DNA of 64,000 nucleotides, taken from the NCBI RefSeq assembly GCF_004745645.1, contig NZ_SRMB01000003.1:310001-374000 (forward strand), read 5' to 3'. Shown here piece by piece: positions 25,577 to 33,472 of the stretch. The first letter of the stretch is position 1. Each line of letters begins with the position of its first letter. The DNA is from Hymenobacter metallicola (lineage in GTDB: Bacteria; Bacteroidota; Bacteroidia; Cytophagales; Hymenobacteraceae). The notes under the pieces are model-generated. The model was not told where the DNA came from and ran no database searches. It saw only the letters and a list, made by a program, of their open reading frames with translations. The translations under genes and the position numbers were made by a program.

Positions 25577-27819
25577 GTGTCGGCAGCAACGTACTCACTT
25601 CGGCCAGCCCTGGGCTGGCGACTCTGCTGCCGCGGGTGCAGCAGCAATACCGTTGGCGGCGTTCTGCCATGGTGCTGCTGCCAACCGTCCTTTGGGGAGC
25701 GGTTATGCTACTGGCAGCGCGCACCTTGCCCCAGCTGCACGTACTCGTAGCTGGCCTGGCTCTATTGGGAGCGGGCCTAGCCAGCTGGCGGCTAGGAACT
25801 ATCTGGCGGCAGCCCCTAGCAGCCCTTGCCCGGCAGCTCGACCGGCAGTTTGCCGACCTGGAAGACAGCACCGGGCTGCTGCTGCGCCCTGTCACCGAAC
25901 TCAACCTGCTGGAACAGTTGCAGCAGCAGCGCACTGCCACGCGCTTAGCCAACCGGCTGGCGCAAGCCCAGCCGCTGCTGTCCGTGCGGGTCGGTCCATC
26001 TCTTGGGCTTGCGGCCGGGGCTTTAGCAACAGCAGGTGCCCTATGGCTCTGGCAGGCTCCTGCGACTAAGAGCCAAGTTGAAACCGCACCCAACGTAGCC
26101 CTGCACTTCCCCAGTCAGCTGGCCAAGAGCACTACCGCTGGGGCCCGCATTGTAGAAACGCGTATTCGGATTATTCCGCCGACCTATACCCGGCGACCCG
26201 CTTTCATGGCGGCCGAGCCCTCCTTCCGCTGCCCCCAGGCCTCCCGCGTGCAGTGGACGGTGCTGGTATCGGGTGCGGCAGAACGGCCCCAGCTGGAAGT
26301 CGGGCGCCAGCGGCTCCCGTTTCAGGCAGTGCCGGGGCGGGCGGGCCAGTTTACGGTTGCCTATACGTTCCGGATGTCTACGCTCTACCGCATTCGGTTT
26401 GCGGGCCGGGTTTCCGACGACTACGCCGTAGAGGTACAGCCCGACCGTGCCCCGGCTATTCAGCTGCGCGCCCCTAAACCATATACTCTGGTAGAGTTTG
26501 GCCAGAAGCCGGAAGTAGCCGTTCGAATTGCTCTAAGCGACGACTACGGCCTGGTGCGGGCCCGCTTGGTTGCCACCGTAGCGCAGGGGCAGGGCGAAGC
26601 TGTCAAGTTCAAGGAGGTGGCCACCGAGCTGAACGGCTCCCTGCGTGGCCAGCCCACCCAGGCCAACCTTACCCACCTGCTACGCCTCCCGAGCCTGGGC
26701 CTCACCTACGGCGACGAAGTCTACTTCTACGTGCAGGCCTGGGATAACAACCGCCACAGTGCCCGCTCCGACACCTATTTAGTGCAGTGGGAAGACACAA
26801 CTGTGGATGACTCCGGCTCGGACATGGCCATGGGGGTAAACGTGGTACCCGCCTATTTTCGCAGCCAGCGCCAGGTAATCATCGACACGGAAAAGCTGTT
26901 GGCAGAGCGGCGTCAGCTCGAGGCCAGTGCCTTCACCACGCGCTCCAACGACCTGGGCCACGACCAGAAAGTGCTTCGCCTGCGCTACGGCAAGTTTCTG
27001 GGGGAGGAGTTTGAGGAAAGCTTTGGCCAAAGCGCTACCGTTCCGCCCGGGGCAAATGCCGACAATAACCACTCCGACGAAGCGGAGCACGCCGAAGAGG
27101 CAGAAGCCGGCCATGACCACGGCGGCACCGCACCAGCCGACGCCTCGCCTTCCGTAGTAGCCGAGCAACTGCTGGATACCTACGTGCACCACCACGACGA
27201 CTCCGAAACCGCCGATTTTCTGGAACCCGCCGTGAAAGCCAAGCTACGGGGGGTGCTGAGTCAGATGTGGGAGGCCGAGCTGCGCCTGCGTACCGCCCGC
27301 CCGGCCGAGGCCCTGCCCTACGAGTATCGCGCCCTGCGTCTGCTCAAGCAAGTGCAGCAGCAAACCCGGGTTTACGTGCGCAAGTCGGGTTTCGAGCCCC
27401 CGGTTATTCCCGAAGCTACCACCCGCCTCACCGGGGAGTTGGCCACGGCAGCCGCGCCTCGGCTTCAGCAGCAGGTTCGCCCCGCTCCAACTCAGCCCGC
27501 AGTCCGAACGGCGCTACGGGTGCTGGCAGCCCTGCACCAGGGTACGGCAGGCAAGCCGGCCGATGCAGCAGTGCTAGAGCAAGCTAGCCCGGCCGTGGCC
27601 CAGGCGGCCCTGCGCAACCCGGGCCGTTATTTGTCGGCAGTGCGGCAGCTGCGGCAGCTTACTTCCGAGCTGCGCAATAGGCGCAAACCCTGCCTGAGCT
27701 GCGTGGCTACGATTGAGGCCGCTCTCACTGATCTGCTTCCCCAGCCCGCACCCGCTCCTACTCGTGTAGCCGGCCCCACTCGGCTGGCCCGCCGGTATTT
27801 CCAGGAACTGAGCCGGTAA
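25573..27819 (+). CDS. DUF4175-like membrane protein
   Basis: A 748-residue membrane protein. It has two N-terminal membrane helices (about 32-52 and 55-72) and a third (about 137-155), followed by a large extracytoplasmic region with beta-sandwich-like segments (ETRIRIIPPTYTRRPAFMA, YTFRMSTLYRIRFAGRVSDDYAVEVQPDRAPAIQL, YGLVRARLVATVAQGQG, YGDEVYFYVQAWDNNRHSARSDTYLVQWED). After this come an acidic/His-rich linker (EEAEAGHDHGG) and a helical C-terminus. The order and position match the DUF4175-like protein that follows BatA in Bacteroidota clusters. A CLSC motif near the C-terminus may bind metal or form a disulfide. Confidence 0.82.
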   Translation: MSVGSNVLTSASPGLATLLPRVQQQYRWRRSAMVLLPTVLWGAVMLLAARTLPQLHVLVAGLALLGAGLASWRLGTIWRQPLAALARQLDRQFADLEDSTGLLLRPVTELNLLEQLQQQRTATRLANRLAQAQPLLSVRVGPSLGLAAGALATAGALWLWQAPATKSQVETAPNVALHFPSQLAKSTTAGARIVETRIRIIPPTYTRRPAFMAAEPSFRCPQASRVQWTVLVSGAAERPQLEVGRQRLPFQAVPGRAGQFTVAYTFRMSTLYRIRFAGRVSDDYAVEVQPDRAPAIQLRAPKPYTLVEFGQKPEVAVRIALSDDYGLVRARLVATVAQGQGEAVKFKEVATELNGSLRGQPTQANLTHLLRLPSLGLTYGDEVYFYVQAWDNNRHSARSDTYLVQWEDTTVDDSGSDMAMGVNVVPAYFRSQRQVIIDTEKLLAERRQLEASAFTTRSNDLGHDQKVLRLRYGKFLGEEFEESFGQSATVPPGANADNNHSDEAEHAEEAEAGHDHGGTAPADASPSVVAEQLLDTYVHHHDDSETADFLEPAVKAKLRGVLSQMWEAELRLRTARPAEALPYEYRALRLLKQVQQQTRVYVRKSGFEPPVIPEATTRLTGELATAAAPRLQQQVRPAPTQPAVRTALRVLAALHQGTAGKPADAAVLEQASPAVAQAALRNPGRYLSAVRQLRQLTSELRNRRKPCLSCVATIEAALTDLLPQPAPAPTRVAGPTRLARRYFQELSR

Positions 27820-27821
27820 AT

Positions 27822-29636
27822 ATGTCTGCTAGGATGTTGTCTTCCCCCACCTTTTACTTGCTCTTGCTGGTTTGCCTGCTGCTTGCTCTGGGCCTAACGG
27901 TAGCAGCCCTGCGGCGAGCCAACCGCCAGCGGCTGCTACTGCGCCTTCTGGCCAGCTTGCTGGCAGTAGCGGGCCTGTGGTTTACTGCTTTTCCACCTCG
28001 GCATCTCGTTTACGGAGCCAGTCGGGAGGTTGTCGTGCTCACACCTGGCTACCACCTCGACAGCGTCCGGCAAGTGCTGCGGCGGCTGGGCCCGGCTACT
28101 CAACTATGGCGCCATGGCTATAGCACCATTTCCGACACACCCACGTTACACAGCTTGCTTCTGCTGCGTGAGCAGTATCCTGCACTGCAACGCTTGCATG
28201 TGCTCGGCCGGGGGTTGCCCTCAACTATCCTAGCAGAAATAGGCTCTTTGCAGATAGTGGCTCATGAGGCCCCAACAGTTGGTTTTCGACAGGCTACTTG
28301 GGCGCACCGCTTCGAACTGGGTCAACCACTGTCCGTGGCCGGTACTTTTGCTGCTTCCCCAAGTAATGCTGCTCAACCCCTGTGGCTAAGCCTGCGTGGT
28401 CCCGGCCGCAGTGCCGACTCCGTTCGGCTGCCCTTCGGTCAGGGGGCGTTCCGCCTCCAGCTTCTTCCTAAAGCCGCTGGTCTGGCAGTGTATCAGCTTG
28501 TTGCCCGGCGCGGGGGGCGGATAATGGCCTCCGAGCCCATACCGGTCGAAGTAACGTCCCCGCAGCCACTGCGGGTACTATTGTTAAGCAGCACGGCTTC
28601 TTTCGAATTTAAGTTTCTGAAGAACTACCTCGGTGCCCAGCAGTACCGCGTAGCCTTGCGCGCGGGCCTTAGTCGGGGACTTACGCAAACGGATTTCCTG
28701 AATCAGCCCGCCCACGAGCTAGCTCGGCTCACGACTGGGTTACTGGCCCGCTACGATGTAGTCATTGCCGACGCGGCCTCGCTGGCTGCTCTCCCCCGAC
28801 CTGAAGCCCAGACCCTAACCGGGGCCCTGCGGGCTACCGGGCTGGGCCTTATCGTGCTGGCCGATGCTGGGGCTTTGCCTCGCTCCGCGCCGGGCCGCAG
28901 CAGCTTCGTCGTAGTGCCGCACGTGGCCCCCGCTCCCGCCCGCCCCCAACCTCTCAAATGGCCTGATGCACCGGCCGCAGCATCCGCTTTTGTTCCGGCT
29001 ACGCTACGCGTAGCCCCTACGGCCCGCACCCTGATTACGGACAACCGACGGCAACCCGTGGCAGCCACTCAGCGGCTGGGCATGAGTACGGTTACGGTTA
29101 CAACAGTAGCGCAGACGTATCCGTGGGTTTTGCAGGATGCCGAGAAAACGTATGCGGCGTACTGGAGCCTGCTCTTGGGAGCCGCCCGCCCGTTGCCGAC
29201 TCAGCCTACTTGGCAACTGCTTACGGCCTGGCCCCGAACCCACGAGCCGACCTTTTTGCGGTTAACCACCCCTACAGTTCCCCAGACCCAGCCTATTGTT
29301 TCAGGCCCACCACCCACCCGCCCGATTACGGTAGCGCTTCGGCAGGAGGTGCCAGTGGCGGAATGGCTGACCGGCGTATTCTGGCCCGCCGCATCGGGCT
29401 GGCACCGGGCGCAGCTTGCCGGGCAGCCCACGCGCGCTTTCTACGTGTATAAGCCTCAGGATTGGCAAGGCCCCGAGCAAATCTTACGGCAGCAGGCTGT
29501 AGAGCTTCAAGCAAAACCGGAGACCCTTTCTACTGCGAATCAGCCGATTGAGACATATCAGCCTTACCCAACTATCTGGTTTTTTAGCCTATTTGTGCTA
29601 GCCGCTGGCTTTTTGTGGCTGGAAGAAAAGTTCTAA
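27822..29636 (+). CDS. Large membrane protein at the end of the MoxR/BatA cluster, unknown function
   Basis: A 604-residue protein with two N-terminal membrane helices (about 7-27 and 37-55) and a C-terminal one (about 578-598, IWFFSLFVLAAGFLWLEEKF). Between them is an extracytoplasmic region with a glutamine-amidotransferase-like segment (PLRVLLLSSTASFEFKFLKNYLGAQQYRVALRAGL ... YDVVIADAASLAALPRPEAQTLTGALRATGLGLIVLADAGALP). This matches the architecture of BatA-cluster membrane proteins that resemble BatA without a VWA domain. The start is 2 bp after the DUF4175-like stop, so the two are cotranslated. Codon use is a little more relaxed than in upstream genes. Confidence 0.78.
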   Translation: MSARMLSSPTFYLLLLVCLLLALGLTVAALRRANRQRLLLRLLASLLAVAGLWFTAFPPRHLVYGASREVVVLTPGYHLDSVRQVLRRLGPATQLWRHGYSTISDTPTLHSLLLLREQYPALQRLHVLGRGLPSTILAEIGSLQIVAHEAPTVGFRQATWAHRFELGQPLSVAGTFAASPSNAAQPLWLSLRGPGRSADSVRLPFGQGAFRLQLLPKAAGLAVYQLVARRGGRIMASEPIPVEVTSPQPLRVLLLSSTASFEFKFLKNYLGAQQYRVALRAGLSRGLTQTDFLNQPAHELARLTTGLLARYDVVIADAASLAALPRPEAQTLTGALRATGLGLIVLADAGALPRSAPGRSSFVVVPHVAPAPARPQPLKWPDAPAAASAFVPATLRVAPTARTLITDNRRQPVAATQRLGMSTVTVTTVAQTYPWVLQDAEKTYAAYWSLLLGAARPLPTQPTWQLLTAWPRTHEPTFLRLTTPTVPQTQPIVSGPPPTRPITVALRQEVPVAEWLTGVFWPAASGWHRAQLAGQPTRAFYVYKPQDWQGPEQILRQQAVELQAKPETLSTANQPIETYQPYPTIWFFSLFVLAAGFLWLEEKF

Positions 29637-29646
29637 CCCAGCTAAG

Positions 29647-29859
29647 CTAGTAGCGAATATCCGGATGCCCGTTCAGCAGCGTATCCTCAGCATCACCTAC
29701 CCGATACTCGCCTACTGCAAACACGGTTGCTCCCGCCGCCGAGTCGGACTTCTCTTGCGCTAAGGCGTTTTCCGCGGAGCTGCGAGCAAGCTCAGCCTTA
29801 CTTTTAGGTAAGGAGCTTCTGTTCAACGGGCTAGAGTCCCGGGTGGTTGAATTAGACAA
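29647..29859 (-). CDS. Possible small protein, unknown
   Basis: A 70-residue frame with a Ser/Ala/Lys-rich start and the ending GATVFAVGEYRVGDAEDTLLNGHPDIRY. The start would be a TTG at 29859. There is no signal peptide, membrane helix or recognised family. In its favour: an AT-rich, promoter-like stretch lies directly upstream (29890-29947), and it does not overlap another gene. Against it: short length and a weak start. It may be a small orphan gene or a remnant. Confidence 0.4.
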   Translation of the reverse strand: MSNSTTRDSSPLNRSSLPKSKAELARSSAENALAQEKSDSAAGATVFAVGEYRVGDAEDTLLNGHPDIRY

Positions 29860-29912
29860 GGCAAATAAGAACTAGCTGGGAAAAAGGCAGGGGCGAATAT
29901 TGCACTAAAAAT

Positions 29913-29945
29913 ATTAAATATTTAACCTATTCGTTATTAAATATT
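29913..29945. repeat. Direct repeat ATTAAATATT in an AT-rich stretch
   Basis: ATTAAATATT occurs at 29913-29922 and again at 29936-29945, 23 bp apart (about two helical turns). It lies in an AT-rich pocket upstream of the small minus-strand frame. It could be an operator or simply promoter-like AT-rich DNA. Confidence 0.3.
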
Positions 29946-29971
29946 AGCCCCGCTTGACCGGCAAACAAAAA

Positions 29972-30003
29972 CGGCCCGCTTTTCCGAAAGGAAAAGCGGG
30001 CCG
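29972..30003 (-). terminator. Intrinsic terminator of the small lipoprotein gene
   Basis: Perfect 14-base arms around a GAAA loop (29972-29985 and 29990-30003), followed by a T-run on the minus strand. Confidence 0.85.
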
Positions 30004-30038
30004 CTCGAGCTTACAAGCCAGCCAAAGCTGGCGCGTAA

Positions 30039-30287
30039 TTACTTCTGCTCGGTGGTAGTAGTCGTGGTCGAAGCCTCGGTGGTAGCAGCGGGAGCAGCAG
30101 CAGCCGTGGTGTCGGTCGATACAGTCGTGGTGCTAGCCGAATCCGTAGTGGTCGTGGTAGCAGCAGCATCCGTAGCAGGAGCTTCAACAGTCGTGGTCTC
30201 GGTGGTTTCAGCAGTCTTCGACTCGCACGAAGCAAGCGTGGTAGCGAATACGAGAGCCAGGGCAGAAACCTTCAGGAGATTCTTCAT
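30039..30287 (-). CDS. Small Thr/Ala-rich low-complexity lipoprotein
   Basis: An 82-residue predicted lipoprotein: signal LLKVSALALVFATTLASCES with lipobox LASC. The mature 60 residues consist almost only of Thr, Ala, Ser, Glu and Asp (for example TETTETTTVEAP, TTTTTTEQK), so they should be disordered. It is likely surface- or periplasm-exposed. Similar low-complexity lipoproteins occur in Hymenobacter, often without known function. It diverges from the ECF sigma gene at 30423 and shares its regulatory region. Expression may therefore be linked to that sigma factor, but this is inference. Confidence 0.82.
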   Translation of the reverse strand: MKNLLKVSALALVFATTLASCESKTAETTETTTVEAPATDAAATTTTTDSASTTTVSTDTTAAAAPAATTEASTTTTTTEQK

Positions 30288-30350
30288 TTTGGTGTTACGT
30301 TTGGAAAATTTTAGTCTGAAAAACGCCCTTCATACTGTCTTTTGAAGAAG

Positions 30351-30388
30351 GTAACCCGACAGTAGAAAAAATATTTTTCGCGGGTTAC
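30351..30388. promoter_or_regulatory. Inverted repeat in the lipoprotein/sigma divergent region
   Basis: GTAACCCG (30351-30358) and CGGGTTAC (30381-30388) are perfect complements separated by 22 AT-rich bases, about 35 bp before the sigma factor ATG. It may be an operator or an autoregulated ECF promoter (an AAC-type -35 followed by a CG-containing -10). Confidence 0.35.
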
Positions 30389-30422
30389 CAAAGGGTTGGC
30401 ACTGTATTAATCAACAAAGCGA

Positions 30423-31010
30423 ATGGGCAAGGGTATTCCTTCCTACACCGATGAAGAGTTCGTGGCGGCCATCCGCCGCGGCGACGACCGGGCGCTGGCG
30501 CAACTCTATCGTCTGCATCTACCAATGGTTTCGCACTATGTTCTACAAAACAGTGGAACTGAAGACGAAGCTAAAGATGTGTATCAGGAGGGCGTGATGG
30601 TGTTTTATGAGAAGGTGCGTGAAGGCTCCCTGGAGCTAAGCTGCCAAATCAAAACCTACCTCTACGCCGTGTGTCGCCGCCTCTGGTTGAAGCGCCTCGC
30701 TGAGAAAACCCGCTTTGGCGGCCGCCTCGACGACCACGAACCCTACCTCGAAACCGGCGCCGAGGCCGACCTCGATCTGGCTGAGGAGCGCGACAAGCGC
30801 TTCGCAACGATGAGTGAGGCCTTGGAGCGGGTGGGAGAGCCTTGCCGCTCGCTTTTAGAAGGATTTTACCTGCTGGATAAGTCTATGCAGCAGCTCACGG
30901 CGGAGTTTGGCTATACCAATGCCGACAATGCTAAGAATCAAAAATACAAGTGCCTGGTGCGCCTGAAAAAGTTGTTTTTCGCTCATTACAAAGGGGAAGA
31001 ATCGTTTTAA
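30423..31010 (+). CDS. ECF-type RNA polymerase sigma factor
   Basis: A 195-residue sigma-70 family factor. Region 2 is visible as FVAAIRRGDDRALAQLYRLHLPMVSHYVLQNSGTEDEAKDVYQEGVMVFYEKVREG, with the DVYQEG core-binding helix and the TYLYAVCRRLWLKRL promoter-melting segment. Region 4 is GEPCRSLLEGFYLLDKSMQQLTAEFGYTNADNAKNQKYKCLVRLKKLF, a helix-turn-helix for the -35 element. It is followed 43 bp later by a membrane protease whose N-terminus resembles an anti-sigma factor. The sigma factor probably responds to envelope or stress signals relayed by that partner. Confidence 0.92.
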   Translation: MGKGIPSYTDEEFVAAIRRGDDRALAQLYRLHLPMVSHYVLQNSGTEDEAKDVYQEGVMVFYEKVREGSLELSCQIKTYLYAVCRRLWLKRLAEKTRFGGRLDDHEPYLETGAEADLDLAEERDKRFATMSEALERVGEPCRSLLEGFYLLDKSMQQLTAEFGYTNADNAKNQKYKCLVRLKKLFFAHYKGEESF

Positions 31011-31053
31011 CCGGTGCGCTTATGCTGGCCGAGCACCCACTCGGCTCAAGACT

Positions 31054-32220
31054 ATGAAAACGGAAGCTGACTATTACGCTTTATTTGAAGCCTACCGCAG
31101 CGGTGAGCTAGCGGCCTCGCAACGCGCCGACCTGGAGCACCGCTTGGCCGCCGACCCCAACTTTGCCCAGTTGTTTGCCGACTTCACCGAGCTGACTTCT
31201 ACACTGCATGGCTACGGGGAACGGCTGGCCACGCGCCGCAAGCTCCACGCTATCCAAGCCGATCTGGATGCTGAGCAAGCCGTCCGTCTGGAGGAAGGAG
31301 AAACGCTGGAAACGGGTATCCCGACCATGCCCCAGGTATATATCTCGCCGGTCGAGCGTAAGCTGCGCGCGTTCTGGGGAGCGCACCGGGCCACGGCAAT
31401 GGTCGCGGCCTCCGTAGCTGTTATGGCGGTGTTTGCCACGCTGCTGGGCCTGGAGTGGTGGCGGGCAGCCCAGCAGCGGCCTTCGCTGTATGGCTACACC
31501 GTGCTTCGGCGCGAAGTGGAGCGCATCAAGCAAACTCAGAAGGCAATGAACCGGGCCATCAACCAAATTGATGGGACCAAGCCCGAGACAGAGCTGAACC
31601 CCGGTAAATTCAGCGGCACTGGATTTGCCCTGACTGCCGACGGTTATTTGGTGACCAGCTACCACGTGATTCAGGGTGCCGACTCGCTGCTGATTGAAAG
31701 CCGGGACCGGCAGCGCTACCGCGCCGAACCCGTGTTTACCGACGTGGCCCACGATCTGGCTATTCTACGCATCAAAGACCGCAAGTTTAGTGGCTTTGGC
31801 CGCCTGCCCTATTCGTTTAAGCGCGGCACGGCCGACCTAGGTGAAAAGGTGTTCACACTGGGCTACCCCCGCGAAGATGTAGTATTTGGCGAAGGGTCGC
31901 TAAGTGCCCGTTCGGGCTTCGAAGGCGACACTGCTTTTTACCAGATTTCTATTCCGGTGAACCCCGGCAATAGTGGTGGCCCGCTGCTTGATGACCGGGG
32001 CAACCTAATCGGCATCATCAGCGGCCGGCAGATGGACATGCAGAGCGCTGCGTTTGCAACCAAATCGTCGTACCTGATGCGCTTGGTTGACTCGCTTTCG
32101 GCGGTTGGTACGGCTCAGCCCTACAACATGCCCCGTACCAATCTTATGGCTGGTACTTCGCGCCGCCAGCAGATTCGTAAGCTACAAGACTACGTGTTTG
32201 TTGTAAAAGTCTACGAATAA
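31054..32220 (+). CDS. Membrane-anchored trypsin-like protease with anti-sigma-like N-terminus
   Basis: A 388-residue single-pass protein. Residues 1-100 (YYALFEAYRSGELAASQRADLEHRLAADPNFAQLFADF) look like the cytoplasmic domain of Bacteroidota anti-sigma factors, without a zinc motif. A membrane helix lies at about 113-132, then a short coiled coil. From about 186 there is an S1C/HtrA-like protease with His204 (TSYHVI), Asp234 (AHDLAIL) and Ser307 (NPGNSGGP), so the triad is complete. No PDZ domain follows. With the ECF sigma gene just upstream, this could be a single-chain sensor in which the periplasmic protease and the sigma-binding domain are fused. That role is inference. Confidence 0.88.
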   Translation: MKTEADYYALFEAYRSGELAASQRADLEHRLAADPNFAQLFADFTELTSTLHGYGERLATRRKLHAIQADLDAEQAVRLEEGETLETGIPTMPQVYISPVERKLRAFWGAHRATAMVAASVAVMAVFATLLGLEWWRAAQQRPSLYGYTVLRREVERIKQTQKAMNRAINQIDGTKPETELNPGKFSGTGFALTADGYLVTSYHVIQGADSLLIESRDRQRYRAEPVFTDVAHDLAILRIKDRKFSGFGRLPYSFKRGTADLGEKVFTLGYPREDVVFGEGSLSARSGFEGDTAFYQISIPVNPGNSGGPLLDDRGNLIGIISGRQMDMQSAAFATKSSYLMRLVDSLSAVGTAQPYNMPRTNLMAGTSRRQQIRKLQDYVFVVKVYE

Positions 32221-32540
32221 GCCCTGCTCTACAAACTTTACCGCTTCAAAAGCCCCGCCTGCAGCGGGGCTTTTTTGTTGTCTACCGGTATTCTTGTGAA
32301 GTGAAATACCAAGTGCTTTTGCTTGAGCAGCAACTAACTTCTCTTTCCACAACAAAAGAAGCGTTGACCGACCAGGCTACCAAGGCAGATTTGGTGGCTA
32401 CTAAAGCTCGGCTATAGGGTTAGAAATGTTAGTGAGCGTTGGAAAAAGCGTAGCCAACCAATGGCTTTTTGCGTACAGGCCTTTCGGTGGTATCCCCACC
32501 ATTACTGAACGACACATCCACCAACACCTACACCTCCGCT
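32221..32540. other. 320-bp gap with terminator and a short coiled-coil frame
   Basis: It contains the terminator at 32248-32276 and a 38-codon frame starting GTG at 32301 (Leu/Gln/Thr/Lys-rich, ending ATKADLVATKARL). The frame resembles the end of coiled-coil proteins of the DUF1640 type and may be a remnant. Nothing else is clear. Confidence 0.4.
32248..32276 (+). terminator. Intrinsic terminator of the sigma/protease operon
   Basis: AAAAGCCCCGC (32248-32258), five-base loop, GCGGGGC plus a T-run. Confidence 0.9.
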
Positions 32541-32912
32541 ATGGAATCACAGATGGAACAACAACTGGAGAAAATTATGCCTGAAGATCTGGCCCGTACC
32601 TTCGAAAGCGCATATCACGTGCTGGTACAAGGCGACCATGATCATATTGATGATTTACTCAGACATGGTGGTACGCTGATCAAGAAAGCGGCTCAGCGTT
32701 TCACGCCTACCCAACTTATCCTGGGCATTGCAGCCGTAGCAGTAGTGGCAGTAGTAGCGGTAAACCGCTCTATGCAACAGGAAGACACCACGGGCCACGA
32801 CGAGGGCACCTCTGCCGAGCCCGTGAAGGAGCCCAAAGCAAAAGCAACTGGTAACACTGCCAACAAAGGCAATCAGGAAAATAAGGCTGGTCAAGAACAC
32901 CAGGGTCACTAG
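32541..32912 (+). CDS. Small membrane protein with acidic tail, unknown function
   Basis: A 123-residue protein. It has a soluble helical N-terminal half (MEQQLEKIMPEDLARTFESAYHVLVQGDHDHIDDLLRHGGTLIKKAAQRF), one membrane helix at about residues 58-74 (LILGIAAVAVVAVVAV), then a hydrophilic, low-complexity tail rich in Lys/Glu/Asn/Gln (EPVKEPKAKATGNTANKG) that is probably disordered. I do not recognise a family. The ATG at 32541 is chosen over an upstream in-frame codon at 32469. It is followed by a strong terminator and is monocistronic. Confidence 0.75.
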   Translation: MESQMEQQLEKIMPEDLARTFESAYHVLVQGDHDHIDDLLRHGGTLIKKAAQRFTPTQLILGIAAVAVVAVVAVNRSMQQEDTTGHDEGTSAEPVKEPKAKATGNTANKGNQENKAGQEHQGH

Positions 32913-32932
32913 GCGAGCTGTATACGCCAAAA

Positions 32933-32976
32933 CAAAGCCCCGCAGGTTTGGTAACCACCAAATCTGCGGGGCTTTG
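32933..32976. terminator. Hairpin terminator
   Basis: CAAAGCCCCGCAG (32933-32945) pairs with CTGCGGGGCTTTG (32964-32976), with inner TTTGG/CCAAA pairing. The loop is GC-poor, and the T-run is short. Confidence 0.75.
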
Positions 32977-33082
32977 CACATTCACATCATCATGTGGTGC
33001 TATTTTATTGCATTAAGCAAATATCATTGTCTAATATTGCAACATCAAAATCAAAAAACATCTACTCAAAATACCAAGATTT

Positions 33083-33304
33083 ATGAAAGCAATTTTTCTC
33101 TTCGTTCTCGCCTCGGTTCTGGTTTCGCTCCCCGCTGAAGCTAGTGTCGCCCTGGCTTCTCCTGCAACAGAGTATTCTGTACATGATGCTGGCGTAAGCA
33201 CTACTGAATCAGGTTTGGGCCTATTCAAGCGTAAAAAATATAAGTATAAGAAGCGGCGCAAATCAAGCAAGAATCGTCGTCAGCATCGCCTCTTCGGCCG
33301 CTAA
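33083..33304 (+). CDS. Small secreted cationic protein (paralogue 1)
   Basis: A 73-residue exported mini-protein: signal KAIFLFVLASVLVSLPAEA, a short acidic/neutral spacer (SVALASPATEYSVHDAGVSTTES), then a strongly basic tail beginning FKRKKYKYKKRRK, with 15 Lys/Arg among the 25 residues from KRKK to the C-terminus. There is no Cys and no recognised domain. The tail could bind nucleic acid, lipid A or another polyanion, or act as an antimicrobial-like peptide. A gene of the same plan follows 168 bp later, with the same TATCATTG motif about 60 bp before the ATG. Function unknown. Confidence 0.8.
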   Translation: MKAIFLFVLASVLVSLPAEASVALASPATEYSVHDAGVSTTESGLGLFKRKKYKYKKRRKSSKNRRQHRLFGR

Positions 33305-33326
33305 AGGGTTGTTTAAACGAGCTTAC

Positions 33327-33370
33327 AAGAAGCCTAGGTTCTGATTATCCAATCAGGTCCTAGGCTTCTT
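33327..33370. terminator. Hairpin terminator between the cationic-protein genes
   Basis: AAGAAGCCTAGG (33327-33338) pairs with CCTAGGCTTCTT (33359-33370), with an inner CTGATT/AATCAG pair and a T-rich end on the plus strand. Confidence 0.8.
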
Positions 33371-33472
33371 TTATTTGCATCTAAATTATTTTTATTTGTT
33401 ATTAAACAATAATAATTTATCATTGCAGCAAGTCATTGTATTCATTATCAATCAGTACTCGCCCCAACTTCT

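Noticed and set aside
30396..30411. TTGGCAC as a possible sigma54 -24 element before the ECF sigma gene
   Set aside because: The second element at the required spacing is AT, not GC, so it does not fit a sigma54 promoter.
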